A stretch of 64,000 bases of DNA from Nodularia sp. NIES-3585 (GCF_002218065.1 NZ_BDUB01000001.1:3009270-3073269), one strand, 5' to 3'; positions 45,360-55,770 are shown, numbered from the stretch's first letter. Numbers and translations are program-made. The notes: generated by a model not told the origin, from the letters alone.

Positions 45360-45368
45360 GGGAATTTA

Positions 45369-46574
45369 TCAGGAAATTGAAGTGTTAGAAAGTTTCTTGT
45401 ATATATCTAATGTTGAATCAGCCGCGATTTCCCAGGAGAATAATTCTGCTCGCCTTTGTTTAGCGTTAATGGTTATTTGTTCTCTGAGTTGATCATTATT
45501 TAGTAGCAATTCGATAGCAGCGTAAAATTGTTCAAAATCTTTTTGCTTGACAACAATTCCAGAATTATTATCCAATTGATAAGAAATTCCTCCTGTATCA
45601 TAGGCAATTACAGGTAATCCCATTGCCATTGCTTCTAAAATAGTCAATGGTAGGGTATCTGCTAAACTAGGAAACAGAAGTATTGTAGATAAATTATAAA
45701 GCACTCTTTGCTCAGTTAATGTTAAAAAGTCTGTAAAAATAACATCTACATTATTGGAGCGTGGAATTTTTTGCTGCCATTGAAATGGTTCTTCTCGAGA
45801 CAATAACTTGCCACCAATCAATACAGTGGCAGGTTGTGATAAACATGATGCAACTCTAATAACTGTGTCTAATCCTTTGTTACCTGTATGGTTACCAATA
45901 AAAAGTAAAATAGGTTTTTCTTCAGGAATACTAAATTTTTCTAATACAGCAGTACACTCTTCTTTTAAAGGAGGTGTTAGAAAGAAAGGATTAATTCCAT
46001 TGGGAACTAGATGAATTTTATTTTCGGAAATTCCTCGTTCAATCAGCATATTTCTTTCTTTAGGATATCCAGATAAAATAGCATCTACATAGTTTAAGGC
46101 TCTGGTAATAGGTTGGGTTATTCCCTTTTCCCAAGCCCATTTTTGATAACTTGGTAAGCCGTAGTTTGGGTTCATTACCTCAAAAAACCCATGTGTAGAA
46201 GCGACAACTTTTATCCCGGCTTCAGATGATTTTCGAGCTATTTTTTCAAAAGCTAAACCAGGCAGAGGGTTTTGTAAATGAACTATATCAGGAGTAGTAT
46301 CCAGAATATCATCTAAAATTGCGCTATCTAAAAAAAATGCTCTTAATTTTTTTGGCAGTAATTCACCGACAATACCAAACTTAATTTTCGTAGTGTAATT
46401 CTTAATTTTTAAGTCATCAATATAAAATTCTTCATTTTTATCCCACATTCGCCATAGTTCGACTGAAAATTTAGCAGCCATATAGCGACTGTGCCACTCA
46501 GCAGCAACAGCACCACCCCCTAAACGGCTACCTGATGTAGATACATTGACAACTATAGCTTTTGGTTTACTCAT
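45369..46574 (-). CDS. Glycosyltransferase, GT4 family
   Basis: 401 residues, GT-B fold. The N-terminal domain has a glycine-rich acceptor loop (TSGSRLGGGAVAAEWHSRYM) and VPNGINPFFL; the C-terminal donor-binding domain has ILLFIGNHTGNKGLD and the loop LFPSLADTLPLTILEAMAMGLPVI. In the EX7E motif the first acidic residue is Asp. Part of the cytoplasmic assembly of the exopolysaccharide repeat unit. It lies between the epimerase and the other GT4 gene with short gaps. Specificity not readable. Confidence 0.9.
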   Translation of the reverse strand: MSKPKAIVVNVSTSGSRLGGGAVAAEWHSRYMAAKFSVELWRMWDKNEEFYIDDLKIKNYTTKIKFGIVGELLPKKLRAFFLDSAILDDILDTTPDIVHLQNPLPGLAFEKIARKSSEAGIKVVASTHGFFEVMNPNYGLPSYQKWAWEKGITQPITRALNYVDAILSGYPKERNMLIERGISENKIHLVPNGINPFFLTPPLKEECTAVLEKFSIPEEKPILLFIGNHTGNKGLDTVIRVASCLSQPATVLIGGKLLSREEPFQWQQKIPRSNNVDVIFTDFLTLTEQRVLYNLSTILLFPSLADTLPLTILEAMAMGLPVIAYDTGGISYQLDNNSGIVVKQKDFEQFYAAIELLLNNDQLREQITINAKQRRAELFSWEIAADSTLDIYKKLSNTSIS

Positions 46575-46616
46575 ATTATTAATTTATGAATGTTTTAAAC
46601 TGCGCTGCATTTCAGA

Positions 46617-47543
46617 CTACTGCAATTGTTTAAACCAACGAACATATTCCTCCATTCCTGCGGATAATTTGTGTTTAGGAACACATCCAATAGTTTGAAG
46701 ATGTTGAATATCAGCGATTAATGAAAAAGGGTCTCCGCTTCGCTGTTTCCCAGAGAATTTTATTTGGGGAGATTCACCCCAGGCTTGGGATAAAATAGTT
46801 GCAACATCACGTACACAAGTACCAATTCCAGTACCACCATTGACTATCAAAGGAGTGCAAGACGCTTTATCTGCAACTGCAATTAAAACCCGCACAGCAT
46901 CTTCTACAAATAACCAGTCACGAATTTCATCACCTGTACCATGCAGTTCTAATATCGAGGGTGATTGTTGCAAACGGTGGCATAAATCCCATAAAAGTTG
47001 TTTACATAAGCCAGGTCCATAAACTGAAAATAAACGCACAATTGCTATTTTTAGACCAAAATTATGGGCATAAGATTCGCATAGTAATTCAGCAGCACGT
47101 TTATGAAAACCGTAAGGAGAATAGGGAGTAAAACACCCATCCTCTGAAATTACACCAGTGTGATTATTGCCATAAATAGCTGCACTTGAACTTACTACTA
47201 ATTTTGTCTCCAGTACATTGCCTCGAATCCATTCTAAAAGTGCGGCTGTGGTAGACACAGAACGGCGAAAATCTTCAGCAGGTGCTTGTATAGACAAACC
47301 AACCGAACTACCTCCAGCCAAATGATAAATTACATCCGGTTGACCAGATGTTTCTAACAATTGACGTAAGTTAAATTCCTCTATTTCGCCATTCAGCCAG
47401 TAGGATATACCAAACTTGCTAGATATTTCTGGAGGTAATGCCCCGTGACCTAATCCTAAAACTTGGTTTCCTTGTCTTGCGAGGTAATTACATAGGTTTT
47501 TACCAATAAAACCACGAGCGCCCGTAACCCATACAACCCTCAT
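46617..47543 (-). CDS. NAD-dependent sugar epimerase/dehydratase
   Basis: 308 residues, extended SDR. NAD-binding GARGFIGKN (8-16), SSSAAIYG (118-125) and the catalytic Y144-x3-K148 in SPYGFHKRA. WLFVEDAVRVL and the SGDPFSLIAD segment are typical of GalE-like and dTDP-sugar-type enzymes. It makes an activated sugar for the locus; the exact product is unknown. Its start overlaps the methyltransferase stop by one base, so translation is probably coupled. Confidence 0.9.
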   Translation of the reverse strand: MRVVWVTGARGFIGKNLCNYLARQGNQVLGLGHGALPPEISSKFGISYWLNGEIEEFNLRQLLETSGQPDVIYHLAGGSSVGLSIQAPAEDFRRSVSTTAALLEWIRGNVLETKLVVSSSAAIYGNNHTGVISEDGCFTPYSPYGFHKRAAELLCESYAHNFGLKIAIVRLFSVYGPGLCKQLLWDLCHRLQQSPSILELHGTGDEIRDWLFVEDAVRVLIAVADKASCTPLIVNGGTGIGTCVRDVATILSQAWGESPQIKFSGKQRSGDPFSLIADIQHLQTIGCVPKHKLSAGMEEYVRWFKQLQ

Positions 47544-48400
47544 TAAGTCTTATCCTCCGGTTTATAACAAACAAAGCTAAACAGCCGTCCTGGCCTATTA
47601 TCAATCGTTGACAGTAACTTCAGAAGTATATTAAAAGTATTTTTACTAGAAAACAACTTATAGATTATTGCACCAATAGGTACGGCATGAAATTTTTTCT
47701 TTAACTTGGTTTTTAGAGATTGTTCTGTAAGGGGAGCATAATTAATCACACTTTCAAAAGGTGCTATTACTTGATTTATTCTTAACTCTGCGAATTTAAT
47801 TGCTCCTAGATACTGTTTGAGTAAATAAGCATTCTCTCCTCCATAAAGATTATGTAGTGGATGGGCATTAAGGAATTTAGGCAAGTCACTTGGAGAGGAA
47901 ATAACGTGTTCTCTCACTGCGATAAATATTCCTCCAGGTTTGAGGACTCGGTATATCTCATTACATAATCGCTGTAAATCTTGTGCATGGTGCAAAACCT
48001 GTCTAGCAAAAACCAAATCAAACGTTTGGTTGCTAAAAGGTAATTTTTCGCCAAATTCTTGTGTCACTTCAATAGCTAATTGGCTTTCTTCTGATAATTT
48101 GCGAATTGCACCAACACCTACCAAATCACTAGAATCTGGTTCTAAAGCTTTGACTTGCCAACCATCTTTTGCGAGAGCATAACTGGCTATTCCGTTACCA
48201 GCACCAATATCCAAAGCTGTTCCGTGATGCTGAGGCAAAAATTTTTGGATGGCTTGCCATTCCTCACTTTTCCAGTAGCGTTCTGCTGCGGATTTTAATG
48301 ATTTATCGTAATAACAAGCAAGCACTAATTCTTGCTTTTCTGGTTGGGAAATTAGCCATGAAACGGCCTCTTCCCAGGTTTGGAATTTACTATCTTTCAT
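47543..48400 (-). CDS. SAM-dependent methyltransferase (class I)
   Basis: 285 residues from ATG 48400 (an alternative start five codons upstream at 48415 is possible). It overlaps the end of the acyltransferase gene by 11 bp. SAM motif I is [15 protein letters not shown], with the acidic LEPDSSD after the next strand and the motif [20 protein letters not shown]. The 90-residue C-terminal part is unlike standard small methyltransferases and may recognise the sugar or lipid. Probably methylates a sugar of the exopolysaccharide. Confidence 0.85.
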   Translation of the reverse strand: MKDSKFQTWEEAVSWLISQPEKQELVLACYYDKSLKSAAERYWKSEEWQAIQKFLPQHHGTALDIGAGNGIASYALAKDGWQVKALEPDSSDLVGVGAIRKLSEESQLAIEVTQEFGEKLPFSNQTFDLVFARQVLHHAQDLQRLCNEIYRVLKPGGIFIAVREHVISSPSDLPKFLNAHPLHNLYGGENAYLLKQYLGAIKFAELRINQVIAPFESVINYAPLTEQSLKTKLKKKFHAVPIGAIIYKLFSSKNTFNILLKLLSTIDNRPGRLFSFVCYKPEDKT

Positions 48401-48959
48401 TTTCAGGAATTTCACGAATTACTTTTGCTGGATTTCCGGCAACTATTGTCCACGCAGGTACATCTTTTGTGACAACTGAACCTGCTCCTACAATCGCCCC
48501 CTCACCAATGGTTACGCCTTTGAGGATGATGGAACTGACTCCTATCCAAACTGAATTCTCTAGGATTACTGGTGTGTTTGGAATTTTTGTGTATACATCT
48601 GGAAATATTCCTTTAGAAAAGTTAACTGCATCTTCAAAACGTTGTTTAGGAGATATGGGATGTAAGTTACTATCCATAATAAAAACGTGATCCGCAATCC
48701 AACATCCTTTTCCTATAAACACTTTATTGGCACAAAATATTCGAGAATTACCGATAAATGTGTAATCATCTATGAATAATTCTCCATGTTCGTAAACTTC
48801 TAAAATAGCATTTATAAATACTCCATTACCTAGTTTAATTGAAGAAGGATTATTAGCGTGATTATAAATTTTTGTATGATGATAAAGCCTACATCCTTTT
48901 CCTTTTGTTAAACATTTATTCCCATTTAGTTTACGCAGTATTTTAAGTATAAGTTTCAT
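48390..48959 (-). CDS. Hexapeptide-repeat acyltransferase (LbH)
   Basis: 189 residues with the left-handed beta-helix of hexapeptide repeats, clearest in [40 protein letters not shown] and the earlier [20 protein letters not shown]. The conserved family tail [10 protein letters not shown] is present. Enzymes of this type move acetyl from acetyl-CoA to a sugar hydroxyl, a usual modification of extracellular polysaccharides. Starts 3 bp after the upstream glycosyltransferase stop; its end overlaps the methyltransferase. Confidence 0.9.
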   Translation of the reverse strand: MKLILKILRKLNGNKCLTKGKGCRLYHHTKIYNHANNPSSIKLGNGVFINAILEVYEHGELFIDDYTFIGNSRIFCANKVFIGKGCWIADHVFIMDSNLHPISPKQRFEDAVNFSKGIFPDVYTKIPNTPVILENSVWIGVSSIILKGVTIGEGAIVGAGSVVTKDVPAWTIVAGNPAKVIREIPENER

Positions 48960-48962
48960 TAT

Positions 48963-49898
48963 TTATATGTTTGTTAAAAATTTCACTATTTTAGTTATAT
49001 TTAAGATAGTATTTTTTATGAGTAATAAAAAGCTATAGTTATTTCTTATAATTATTTTTTTTATAATATTAAAATCGTCTTTTTTGATAGTTACATATCG
49101 CGGTAGATGAAAAAGTTTTGATGAATTCATTTCAGGAATGCTTTTGAATACCAGACGTGCTAAAAATGACCCATGAGTACCACTGCCATCAAAACCAATA
49201 TTATGGACATAACTTTTTGGAGGATACACAACACATCCATTATTGTCGAAAACACTCCAATACCATCGTATAGCCCAAGAATCTATGTCTCCAGATATTT
49301 GCTGTTTCAGCATCTTAAAATAATCAAAACAACCATCTAAATTGAATCGGTTTTGCATCTGTTTATCTGTTTGTAATACCTCCCATCCAGAAGCTTCAGC
49401 ATCAAAATAATCCCACGCTCGCTTCCAGGTAGCCCAACCCCAAGAAGTTGTAAAAGGTAGAAATATTGCTTCGCTTCGGTTTGCAAATTCTGGTACAGGG
49501 AACATATGTCCAGAAACCTGCATCACAGAAGGTTCATCCTGATATTTTTCCAACGCAGCATTTAAAAACCCTAAAAACTGAGGCGCAACAACTAAATCAT
49601 CTTCTACTACAATTACGCGTTGATATTTATCACACAAACTCGTAACACCTGAAATAATTGAGTTTGCTAAACCTCTATTGGTCGTAGATGCTATAATCTC
49701 AGCCTTTGTTCCTACTAAAGAACGGACTACCTCACGAACTTGCATTACTTTTTCTTTGTCCTTATCTGTCTTCGCTCCATCGCAAAAAATATAGAGAGGG
49801 CTATTCGCAAACTCTGGACACTGCATTAAATTTTCTATTGTGCGGCGAGTATGCTCTGGACGCTTATAGACAAAAAGTGCAATAGGAGAATAATTCAT
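48963..49898 (-). CDS. Glycosyltransferase family 2-like protein
   Basis: 311 residues, GT-A fold. It starts PIALFVYKRPEHTRRTIENL, has the metal-binding VVEDDLVVAPQFL in place of the DXD motif near residues 93-105, and FTTSWGWATWKRAWDYFD, which is typical of this GT subgroup in polysaccharide loci. The C-terminus is basic and hydrophobic, perhaps membrane-bound. It belongs to the same family, by its opening, as the truncated fragment at 51239-51391. Specificity unknown. Confidence 0.88.
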   Translation of the reverse strand: MNYSPIALFVYKRPEHTRRTIENLMQCPEFANSPLYIFCDGAKTDKDKEKVMQVREVVRSLVGTKAEIIASTTNRGLANSIISGVTSLCDKYQRVIVVEDDLVVAPQFLGFLNAALEKYQDEPSVMQVSGHMFPVPEFANRSEAIFLPFTTSWGWATWKRAWDYFDAEASGWEVLQTDKQMQNRFNLDGCFDYFKMLKQQISGDIDSWAIRWYWSVFDNNGCVVYPPKSYVHNIGFDGSGTHGSFLARLVFKSIPEMNSSKLFHLPRYVTIKKDDFNIIKKIIIRNNYSFLLLIKNTILNITKIVKFLTNI

Positions 49899-49922
49899 AC
49901 ATAGACCATAATAAAGTATGAT

Positions 49923-51197
49923 TCAGACTTTTGATTCTAAGTAGGCTGTATTTAACTTTTTTAATCCAATAATAGCAAAAAATAAATACCAAAACGTATA
50001 TGAGCTGTATAAAGCACCAGAAAGCATAGCAGCAATAGCATATTGAATATAAATAAGTCCTAACCATCCCCATGAATTATTTTCATCCATAATTATTCTT
50101 AATGCCTTGATTCCAGCATAAACATAAAGGAGCAAAAATAAAAATCCGCCGAGAAGCCCAGTAGCAAGAAATGCTTCAAGTATTAAATTATGTGGATATC
50201 CCAATACTGGAATTTCTAAGGCATAGCCAAATATTGGGTATTCTGCAATCAGTTCAATTGCCGTACGATATAGTTCTGGACGTTGGACAAATCTTGAACT
50301 ATCAAAATCATTTGCAATAGATGAAAAACGTTCTACTATATTACTACCAGAATCTAATGCTAATGAAAGCGATATATTTGCAAAAATCATCACTATGATC
50401 ATAATGCTAAATACTTTTAATATATTAACGCCCTTTTTTTGCACACTAATTAGCAAGAGAATAACACATAAAGTTATCGCTATAATTGGTCCTCTTGACG
50501 CTGCAAAAATTAGTAAACCTAAACCTAGGATTAAAAATAATATATAAAGTATTGTGTCACGCTTGTTTTTAAAATATTTTTTATTTAGGAGAATGTAGAG
50601 ACTAATTAATAAAAGTGAACCGCCTTGGTGACCCAAAGAAATAGGATTTAAAGCTTCCCCTGCAAGTCTACCTTGTTCGATAAATACTCTACTGACTTGT
50701 CCTTGTAAAACCCCAGGTATTACTAGACTTGAAGCAACAGCTAAAAAGACCCAAGATAAATACAAATATTTTTGTGATTTTTTGAAATCTAAAAATAAAA
50801 ATGTTGTTGCTGGTATAAGGCAAATGCCAAACCAGTTTAACAAGTATTCGCTTGGTTCTTTAGTCAAAACATTATTATAACCAACATCATAAATTAGCCT
50901 AAATGATAGAGAAGCAAGAAAAATAAAAAGAATAAATATTAATAATTCTTGTGTAGTTCTTAAGTTTTTTCTAGGACTTCTATCGTGTTGAGTTACACTA
51001 AGATTTTTTAGAATCAAAAATATACAAAATAATATACTATTTCCTAAGATAATCACTCTATAAGGTAAAGTTAGCAAGCGAGAATTTGAAGCGTCAGTGA
51101 CTAAAGACGCAATTATTCCATAGCCAAAAAGAGCAGTACAAAAAAACCATATTTTATATAAATTAGCAAAAGAATGATAGAAATTTTTTATTTTCAT
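49923..51197 (-). CDS. wzy: O-antigen ligase/polymerase family protein (Wzy-like)
   Basis: 424 residues with about 11 hydrophobic segments and a large periplasmic loop around 285-325 (IVERFSSIANDFDSSRFVQRPELYRTA). RPELYRTAIELIAEYPIFGYALE followed by PHNLILEAFLATGLLGGFLFL is the family fingerprint of O-antigen ligase/Wzy proteins. In this locus it probably polymerises flipped repeat units on the periplasmic side; a ligase role cannot be excluded. Coding sequence is very AT-rich compared with the genes outside the locus. Confidence 0.88.
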   Translation of the reverse strand: MKIKNFYHSFANLYKIWFFCTALFGYGIIASLVTDASNSRLLTLPYRVIILGNSILFCIFLILKNLSVTQHDRSPRKNLRTTQELLIFILFIFLASLSFRLIYDVGYNNVLTKEPSEYLLNWFGICLIPATTFLFLDFKKSQKYLYLSWVFLAVASSLVIPGVLQGQVSRVFIEQGRLAGEALNPISLGHQGGSLLLISLYILLNKKYFKNKRDTILYILFLILGLGLLIFAASRGPIIAITLCVILLLISVQKKGVNILKVFSIMIIVMIFANISLSLALDSGSNIVERFSSIANDFDSSRFVQRPELYRTAIELIAEYPIFGYALEIPVLGYPHNLILEAFLATGLLGGFLFLLLYVYAGIKALRIIMDENNSWGWLGLIYIQYAIAAMLSGALYSSYTFWYLFFAIIGLKKLNTAYLESKV

Positions 51198-51238
51198 CTC
51201 ACAAGTTTATTAATTTCAATATTTGCTTTTTAATTGAT

Positions 51239-51391
51239 TTACAAATGATGATTAAGTACACAAATTAGCTCACTGTGAGGTCTGTATGCAACTACTAAAA
51301 GTTTTGGAGGTTTTGCTTGACGGATAGCTTTAAATATCTTTTGTGTTGTATCAGGGCGATTGAATATTAAAAAAGCTACTGGGGTTTTCAT
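51239..51391 (-). pseudogene. Truncated glycosyltransferase remnant (50 codons)
   Basis: On the minus strand an ATG at 51391 opens MKTPVAFLIFNRPDTTQKIF, then KAIRQAKPPKLLVV, the standard opening of a family of cyanobacterial GT-A glycosyltransferases; after that the sequence becomes unrelated and stops at 51239. Only the first 35 or so residues look conserved. This is a 5' fragment left in the middle of the polysaccharide operon between the methyltransferase and wzy. It is unlikely to give a functional product. Confidence 0.75.
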
Positions 51392-51421
51392 AAATTATTT
51401 ATAAAACGATATTATCAACAT

Positions 51422-52120
51422 TTAATAGGCTTTTTTTTGGGCTTCCATATACAATGTTTCCCATGCTCGTTCATCTCTATCCTTCAACAGGGAAATATCA
51501 GTTGATTTCATAAAAGAAACCTCTTGAGCATTTATAAAACCAGATTCATTTAAACATCTTCCTAGTAGCTCACTATCCCAGAGAGACAGATGGAAGTAGT
51601 CTTGAGTCAAAGTTCTCATGGCTTCACATCCTGTTTGCCATTCATTAAATTTCTGGTGTACCTCTTCACCAGAGTAATAACTTACATATTTTTTTAAATC
51701 TGGAACTGTTATTCTAAGCCAAGCACCTGGCTTCATTGTTCTATACAACTCTTGGAGTAATCTCTGTGCTTGATCTGGATACAAGTGTTCAAGGGTATGT
51801 TCAGTAAACACACCATCCCAAACATTATCATCACAATTAAGGGGGAATCTCAAATCCAACATCCAATCAGGTCTATTTTTTTTTCTTTTTATTAAAAAAA
51901 TAGACCTGAAACTGAAACTAAAAAAATCAGCGTTTATAAAATTTTCAAACTTGTTTTGACCACAACCTAAATTCAATAAATTTCTATGATCATGTTTAAG
52001 CTTAGGTTTGCTATTGAAAAATAGTCTTCCAAATATACTGCTGATTTCAAACAATAAGACACGGGATATTGATACTTTATATGTTGCATTATAGATGGAT
52101 TTTTTTGGAAACTCACACAT
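51422..52120 (-). CDS. SAM-dependent methyltransferase (class I)
   Basis: 232 residues. Motif I is LLNLGCGQNKFENFINADFF, and the rest has LPDQAQRLLQELYRTMKPGAWLR-like segments (EHTLEHLYPDQAQRL, PGAWLRITVPDL) typical of glycan or small-molecule methyltransferases. Downstream, FHLSLWDSELLGRCLNESGF is common in this subgroup. Within the polysaccharide run, 40 bp after the flippase gene. Substrate inferred to be a sugar of the polymer. Confidence 0.85.
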   Translation of the reverse strand: MCEFPKKSIYNATYKVSISRVLLFEISSIFGRLFFNSKPKLKHDHRNLLNLGCGQNKFENFINADFFSFSFRSIFLIKRKKNRPDWMLDLRFPLNCDDNVWDGVFTEHTLEHLYPDQAQRLLQELYRTMKPGAWLRITVPDLKKYVSYYSGEEVHQKFNEWQTGCEAMRTLTQDYFHLSLWDSELLGRCLNESGFINAQEVSFMKSTDISLLKDRDERAWETLYMEAQKKAY

Positions 52121-52160
52121 AAATAGTTTACCTTATTATTTGATGTAAAAAAAATTGAAA

Positions 52161-53489
52161 TCAACTACGAAAAAATATAATAGATGTCATTTGCAAGGTA
52201 AATATTTTCCATGTTCTTGAATCTATAGCATTAGCAAAAGCTGAACCAACGCCATAAGAAATAACAGTAGCGATCGCAGCACCCACCCCAGCATAAGCTG
52301 GAATCAGTAATAAATTTAAGAAGACATTAGTAATTGCCCCCATCAAAGTTCTGCGGAAAGAAAGGTGAGTTAAACCCTCGGCAATAAACCAAGATGAAGT
52401 GGCAACTCCCATAAATACGAACAAAGAAGCCCAAATATGAATTGCTAGAATTGACCCTGCTGCTGCATAGCTATTACCAAAAAGCATTATAATTATTCTT
52501 TCAGATAAAAATGACATTGGCAAGGCAACCAAAATAGAAATTAGCGCCAAAACCCGAATTAATTTTTTAATTTTTTGATAATAGAGTTCTTCACTGACTT
52601 CCTTCGCCGCATAAATCGCCGGAGCTACTGAAGAAGAGATGGCAACTGGGATGAAATACCAAACTTCAGAAATCCGGGTTGCTGCTGAATAAAGACCTAC
52701 AGCACTAGCATCAACCATTTCCCCCAACATAATCTGATCTATTTTCAGATAAATCATAACACTGAAACCAGACAACATCAAAGGCCAACTTTCTCTGAGT
52801 AAAGTTTTAGCAACTGGTAGACTCCAACGCCACAATATGGAATAACCCTGAACCCTGTAAGCAATGATCAAACCTACTGAAGCTAACCCAACTTCTGCTA
52901 ATCCAGCCCAGGCAAAAGCAAGTAATGGTGCTTGCATTTTAATCAAAGCAACTTTTATGAGTGCAGTAATAATAAATGCCGTATTTTTAGCAACGACAGT
53001 ATATTTAGACTGTACTTGAGACTGAAACCAAAAGTCAATTGTATCAAAAGCGTGGAAAAATCCCGCCGTTCCCAAAATCGCTACTAACCCCACAGTCAAC
53101 TGGTCATCCTGACGCAATACAAAAATAGAGCTAACTGCTAACAGTATACATCCTATTGCACCAGCTAATTTCAGCCAAAAAACCGTCCCTAAAATTTGGT
53201 CTTTAACTTCAGGCTCACGCACAATAGAACGGATGACTAAGCCATCTAAACCTAGAGTTGTTAAGGGACTGAATAAAGCGACAAAAGCAGTGGCATAGTT
53301 AAAAATACCAAACTGTTGCACTCCTAAATAACGCGCTACCCAAACACCCACAAACAAACCAACACCCATGCGAAGAATGCGGTCAAAAAATAGCCAAGCT
53401 ATATTTTGAATAACGGCTAACCTTTCAGAACCAACTTTGTGCCGCAGTGAGAAGAGAGTTTTTTTATATTTGTCTAGCATTTGGCTCAA
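52161..53489 (-). CDS. wzx: Polysaccharide flippase (Wzx-like)
   Basis: 442 residues with 12 or so hydrophobic segments, MOP superfamily. The opening IAWLFFDRILRMGVGLFVGVWVARYLG and the following FGIFNYATAFVALFSPLTTLGLDG are the typical first two helices of PST/Wzx flippases. It moves the undecaprenyl-linked repeat unit from the cytoplasmic to the periplasmic side. Complete length. It follows the tyrosine autokinase gene by 88 bp on the same strand. Confidence 0.9.
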   Translation of the reverse strand: MSQMLDKYKKTLFSLRHKVGSERLAVIQNIAWLFFDRILRMGVGLFVGVWVARYLGVQQFGIFNYATAFVALFSPLTTLGLDGLVIRSIVREPEVKDQILGTVFWLKLAGAIGCILLAVSSIFVLRQDDQLTVGLVAILGTAGFFHAFDTIDFWFQSQVQSKYTVVAKNTAFIITALIKVALIKMQAPLLAFAWAGLAEVGLASVGLIIAYRVQGYSILWRWSLPVAKTLLRESWPLMLSGFSVMIYLKIDQIMLGEMVDASAVGLYSAATRISEVWYFIPVAISSSVAPAIYAAKEVSEELYYQKIKKLIRVLALISILVALPMSFLSERIIIMLFGNSYAAAGSILAIHIWASLFVFMGVATSSWFIAEGLTHLSFRRTLMGAITNVFLNLLLIPAYAGVGAAIATVISYGVGSAFANAIDSRTWKIFTLQMTSIIFFRS

Positions 53490-53577
53490 GTATGGAAAAA
53501 AGCTACATTTAATTAACTCTCAATTACATTAAGATATCTGGTTATGGGAAGATAAATATCGCAACAACTAACACTAC

Positions 53578-55770
53578 CTATTTTTTTAGCCATTTCTCCG
53601 TGATTCCTTGGAATTGAGACTCAATAGTATGCTTTTTCCGATTCCCATTTTGTTGATGATAGTAATGAGAATTATTGTAGTAGTAACTACTATCACCAGA
53701 TACACCATTCACGACCATACCCAATACCGACAACCGTGAGTTTTCTAACAATGTCTTTGTAGTCCTAATGGCATCCGAATTAACCACACCAGGACGGGCA
53801 ACTAACAATATTCCATCTGCCAATTTGCCTATAATTGAGGCATCAGCAATAAATGTTAAAGGCGGGGTGTCAATAATCACACAATCATAATCTTGGGAGG
53901 CTTCTTGCAGTAACTCGTGCATACGCTCTGAGTCTAATAGCGCAGCTGGGTTAGGCGGTATGGTTCCAGCCGTCAGCAAGTGTAAATTTACTAATGCTTC
54001 GTGACAACTCTGTGCTAAAGTAGCCTGACCCACAAGAACATTACTTAACCCAATCAAATTGCGTACTTGCCACACTTCCTGTTGGCTAGGGCGGCGCATA
54101 TCAGCATCAATCAATAGCACTCGCTGTCCCATCTGGGCGGTAGCCACTGCCAAATTAGCTGTGATAAAAGACTTCCCCTCACCCGGCAAACAACTGCTTA
54201 CCACAATCACCTTGAGTTTCTTGTCAGAAATTGTAAAACCAAGGTTGATTTGCAGCATTTCAAAGGCAGTATTCACCGATGAATAAGGATTATCTAATAA
54301 GGGTAATTCGGTTGTATGTTCATCACGAAGCAGCTTCGGAACTTTACCCAACAAAGGATAGTCAAATAGCTTCTCGGCTTCCTCGGCTGTTTGTACAGAC
54401 TTGTCTACAGCGTCTAGCAATAAAGCAGATCCAAAAGCCAAGAGTATCCCTAAAAAGCCTCCAAGGGCTAAATTCAATTTAATGCGAGGAGAAATTGATT
54501 TGTCTGGCAATAAAGCCTCAGAAATAATCCTGGCATTCCCCACATTCTGGTTTTCCACCAATTGAACTTCTTGCAATCGTCCTAGCAGTTGTTCATAGGT
54601 ATTTCTTGCCACTTGTAGCTGTCGTTGCAACTGTAGCTGTTGTTGTTCTAGTCTGGGTAAGCTTCTTAGACGTACTTGATCAAATGTAAATGCCTGCGTC
54701 AATACATCAACTTGATTCTCTAATCCCAATCGTTCTACTTCTACTTGTACCAAATTAGCAGTTAAGGCTTGCTTCAGTTCTCCTATTTGTAAATTTTGCT
54801 CTGGTATGGGCTGTGAACTACCCAGAGTTTGGGTTACTCTTCCTTCTAACTGTATTCGGAGAGCTTCTTCCTCGTTTAACAAATTAACAACTACTGGATG
54901 TTCATCTGTCAATCTTGACCTTTCCACAGCCAACTGGTCTTGAACCTTCTGGTATTCTAATAGCACTTGTTGTACGGCTCTTGACTGGCTTAAAGTGCTA
55001 AGTGCTGTAGCTTGCTCTGTGTTCAATTGCAATTGATTTTGCAAAGCACTAGAACGGCTACTAGCATCTACCAATCGCGCCCGGAGTAAAGTTATCTGAT
55101 TGGATATTTCATATACCCTTTCAACTCCTTGTTTAGCTTCTTCTTCTAAAGCAACAACCTCGTTTCTTTCTTTAAACCGACGCAGTGCCAATTCTGCTTC
55201 TGAAACTTTTGCCTCAACCAGGGGTAATTGCTCGGTTAAAAATTCCCGTGCAGCTGCGGCCTGAGAACGGTTGTTAAGCACATTATTGTTCAGATAAGCA
55301 GCCATCAGTTGATTGACGGTAGACTGTGCTTCTTGAGGATCAATACTATTGTAAGAAAGTTGCAAAACATCTGTACCTCGGATAGTTGTGACTTTTAACT
55401 TCCCCAGAAAACTACCTACCCCTAAAGGTTCACCCTCCTGATTTTTTAGCTGTAAATTATCAATAGTTTGTTGGATCAGGGGATGGGAGCGAATAATTTC
55501 GGCTTGGGTGTCCAGAGGGTTAGAGAGATTTGTCAATCTACTTAGCTCTCCTACCCGCTCACTGACACCTGTCAGAGAAGAAACACTACTTTGCTTATCA
55601 AAAATCAGCTTGCCTTCGGCTTGATAAATCGGCTTTTGGCTAAAAGTAACGAACGCTGTAAAGCCAAAAACAGAAGTGATGATGGTTGCTATGAGCAACC
55701 ATCGTCTTTTCACTGTCAGCCAATACTGTTGTAAATTAATCTCGTCTTGGTCTTCTTGATAGGAAGGCAT
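53578..55770 (-). CDS. wzc: Polysaccharide co-polymerase/tyrosine autokinase (Wzc-like)
   Basis: 730 residues. An N-terminal Wzz domain starts with INLQQYWLTVKRRWLLIATI and a membrane segment (25-45); a long coiled-coil periplasmic part (about 170-400) and a second membrane segment near 430-455 (LALGGFLGILLAFGSALLL) follow. The cytoplasmic BY-kinase domain has Walker A CLPGEGKS at about 528, Walker A' LLIDADMRRP and Walker B DCVIIDTPP. The C-terminus has a Tyr cluster (SSYYYNNSHYYHQQNG) for autophosphorylation. It sets chain length and couples export. First gene of the minus-strand operon, so the promoter should lie in 55771-56800. Confidence 0.95.
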   Translation of the reverse strand: MPSYQEDQDEINLQQYWLTVKRRWLLIATIITSVFGFTAFVTFSQKPIYQAEGKLIFDKQSSVSSLTGVSERVGELSRLTNLSNPLDTQAEIIRSHPLIQQTIDNLQLKNQEGEPLGVGSFLGKLKVTTIRGTDVLQLSYNSIDPQEAQSTVNQLMAAYLNNNVLNNRSQAAAAREFLTEQLPLVEAKVSEAELALRRFKERNEVVALEEEAKQGVERVYEISNQITLLRARLVDASSRSSALQNQLQLNTEQATALSTLSQSRAVQQVLLEYQKVQDQLAVERSRLTDEHPVVVNLLNEEEALRIQLEGRVTQTLGSSQPIPEQNLQIGELKQALTANLVQVEVERLGLENQVDVLTQAFTFDQVRLRSLPRLEQQQLQLQRQLQVARNTYEQLLGRLQEVQLVENQNVGNARIISEALLPDKSISPRIKLNLALGGFLGILLAFGSALLLDAVDKSVQTAEEAEKLFDYPLLGKVPKLLRDEHTTELPLLDNPYSSVNTAFEMLQINLGFTISDKKLKVIVVSSCLPGEGKSFITANLAVATAQMGQRVLLIDADMRRPSQQEVWQVRNLIGLSNVLVGQATLAQSCHEALVNLHLLTAGTIPPNPAALLDSERMHELLQEASQDYDCVIIDTPPLTFIADASIIGKLADGILLVARPGVVNSDAIRTTKTLLENSRLSVLGMVVNGVSGDSSYYYNNSHYYHQQNGNRKKHTIESQFQGITEKWLKK

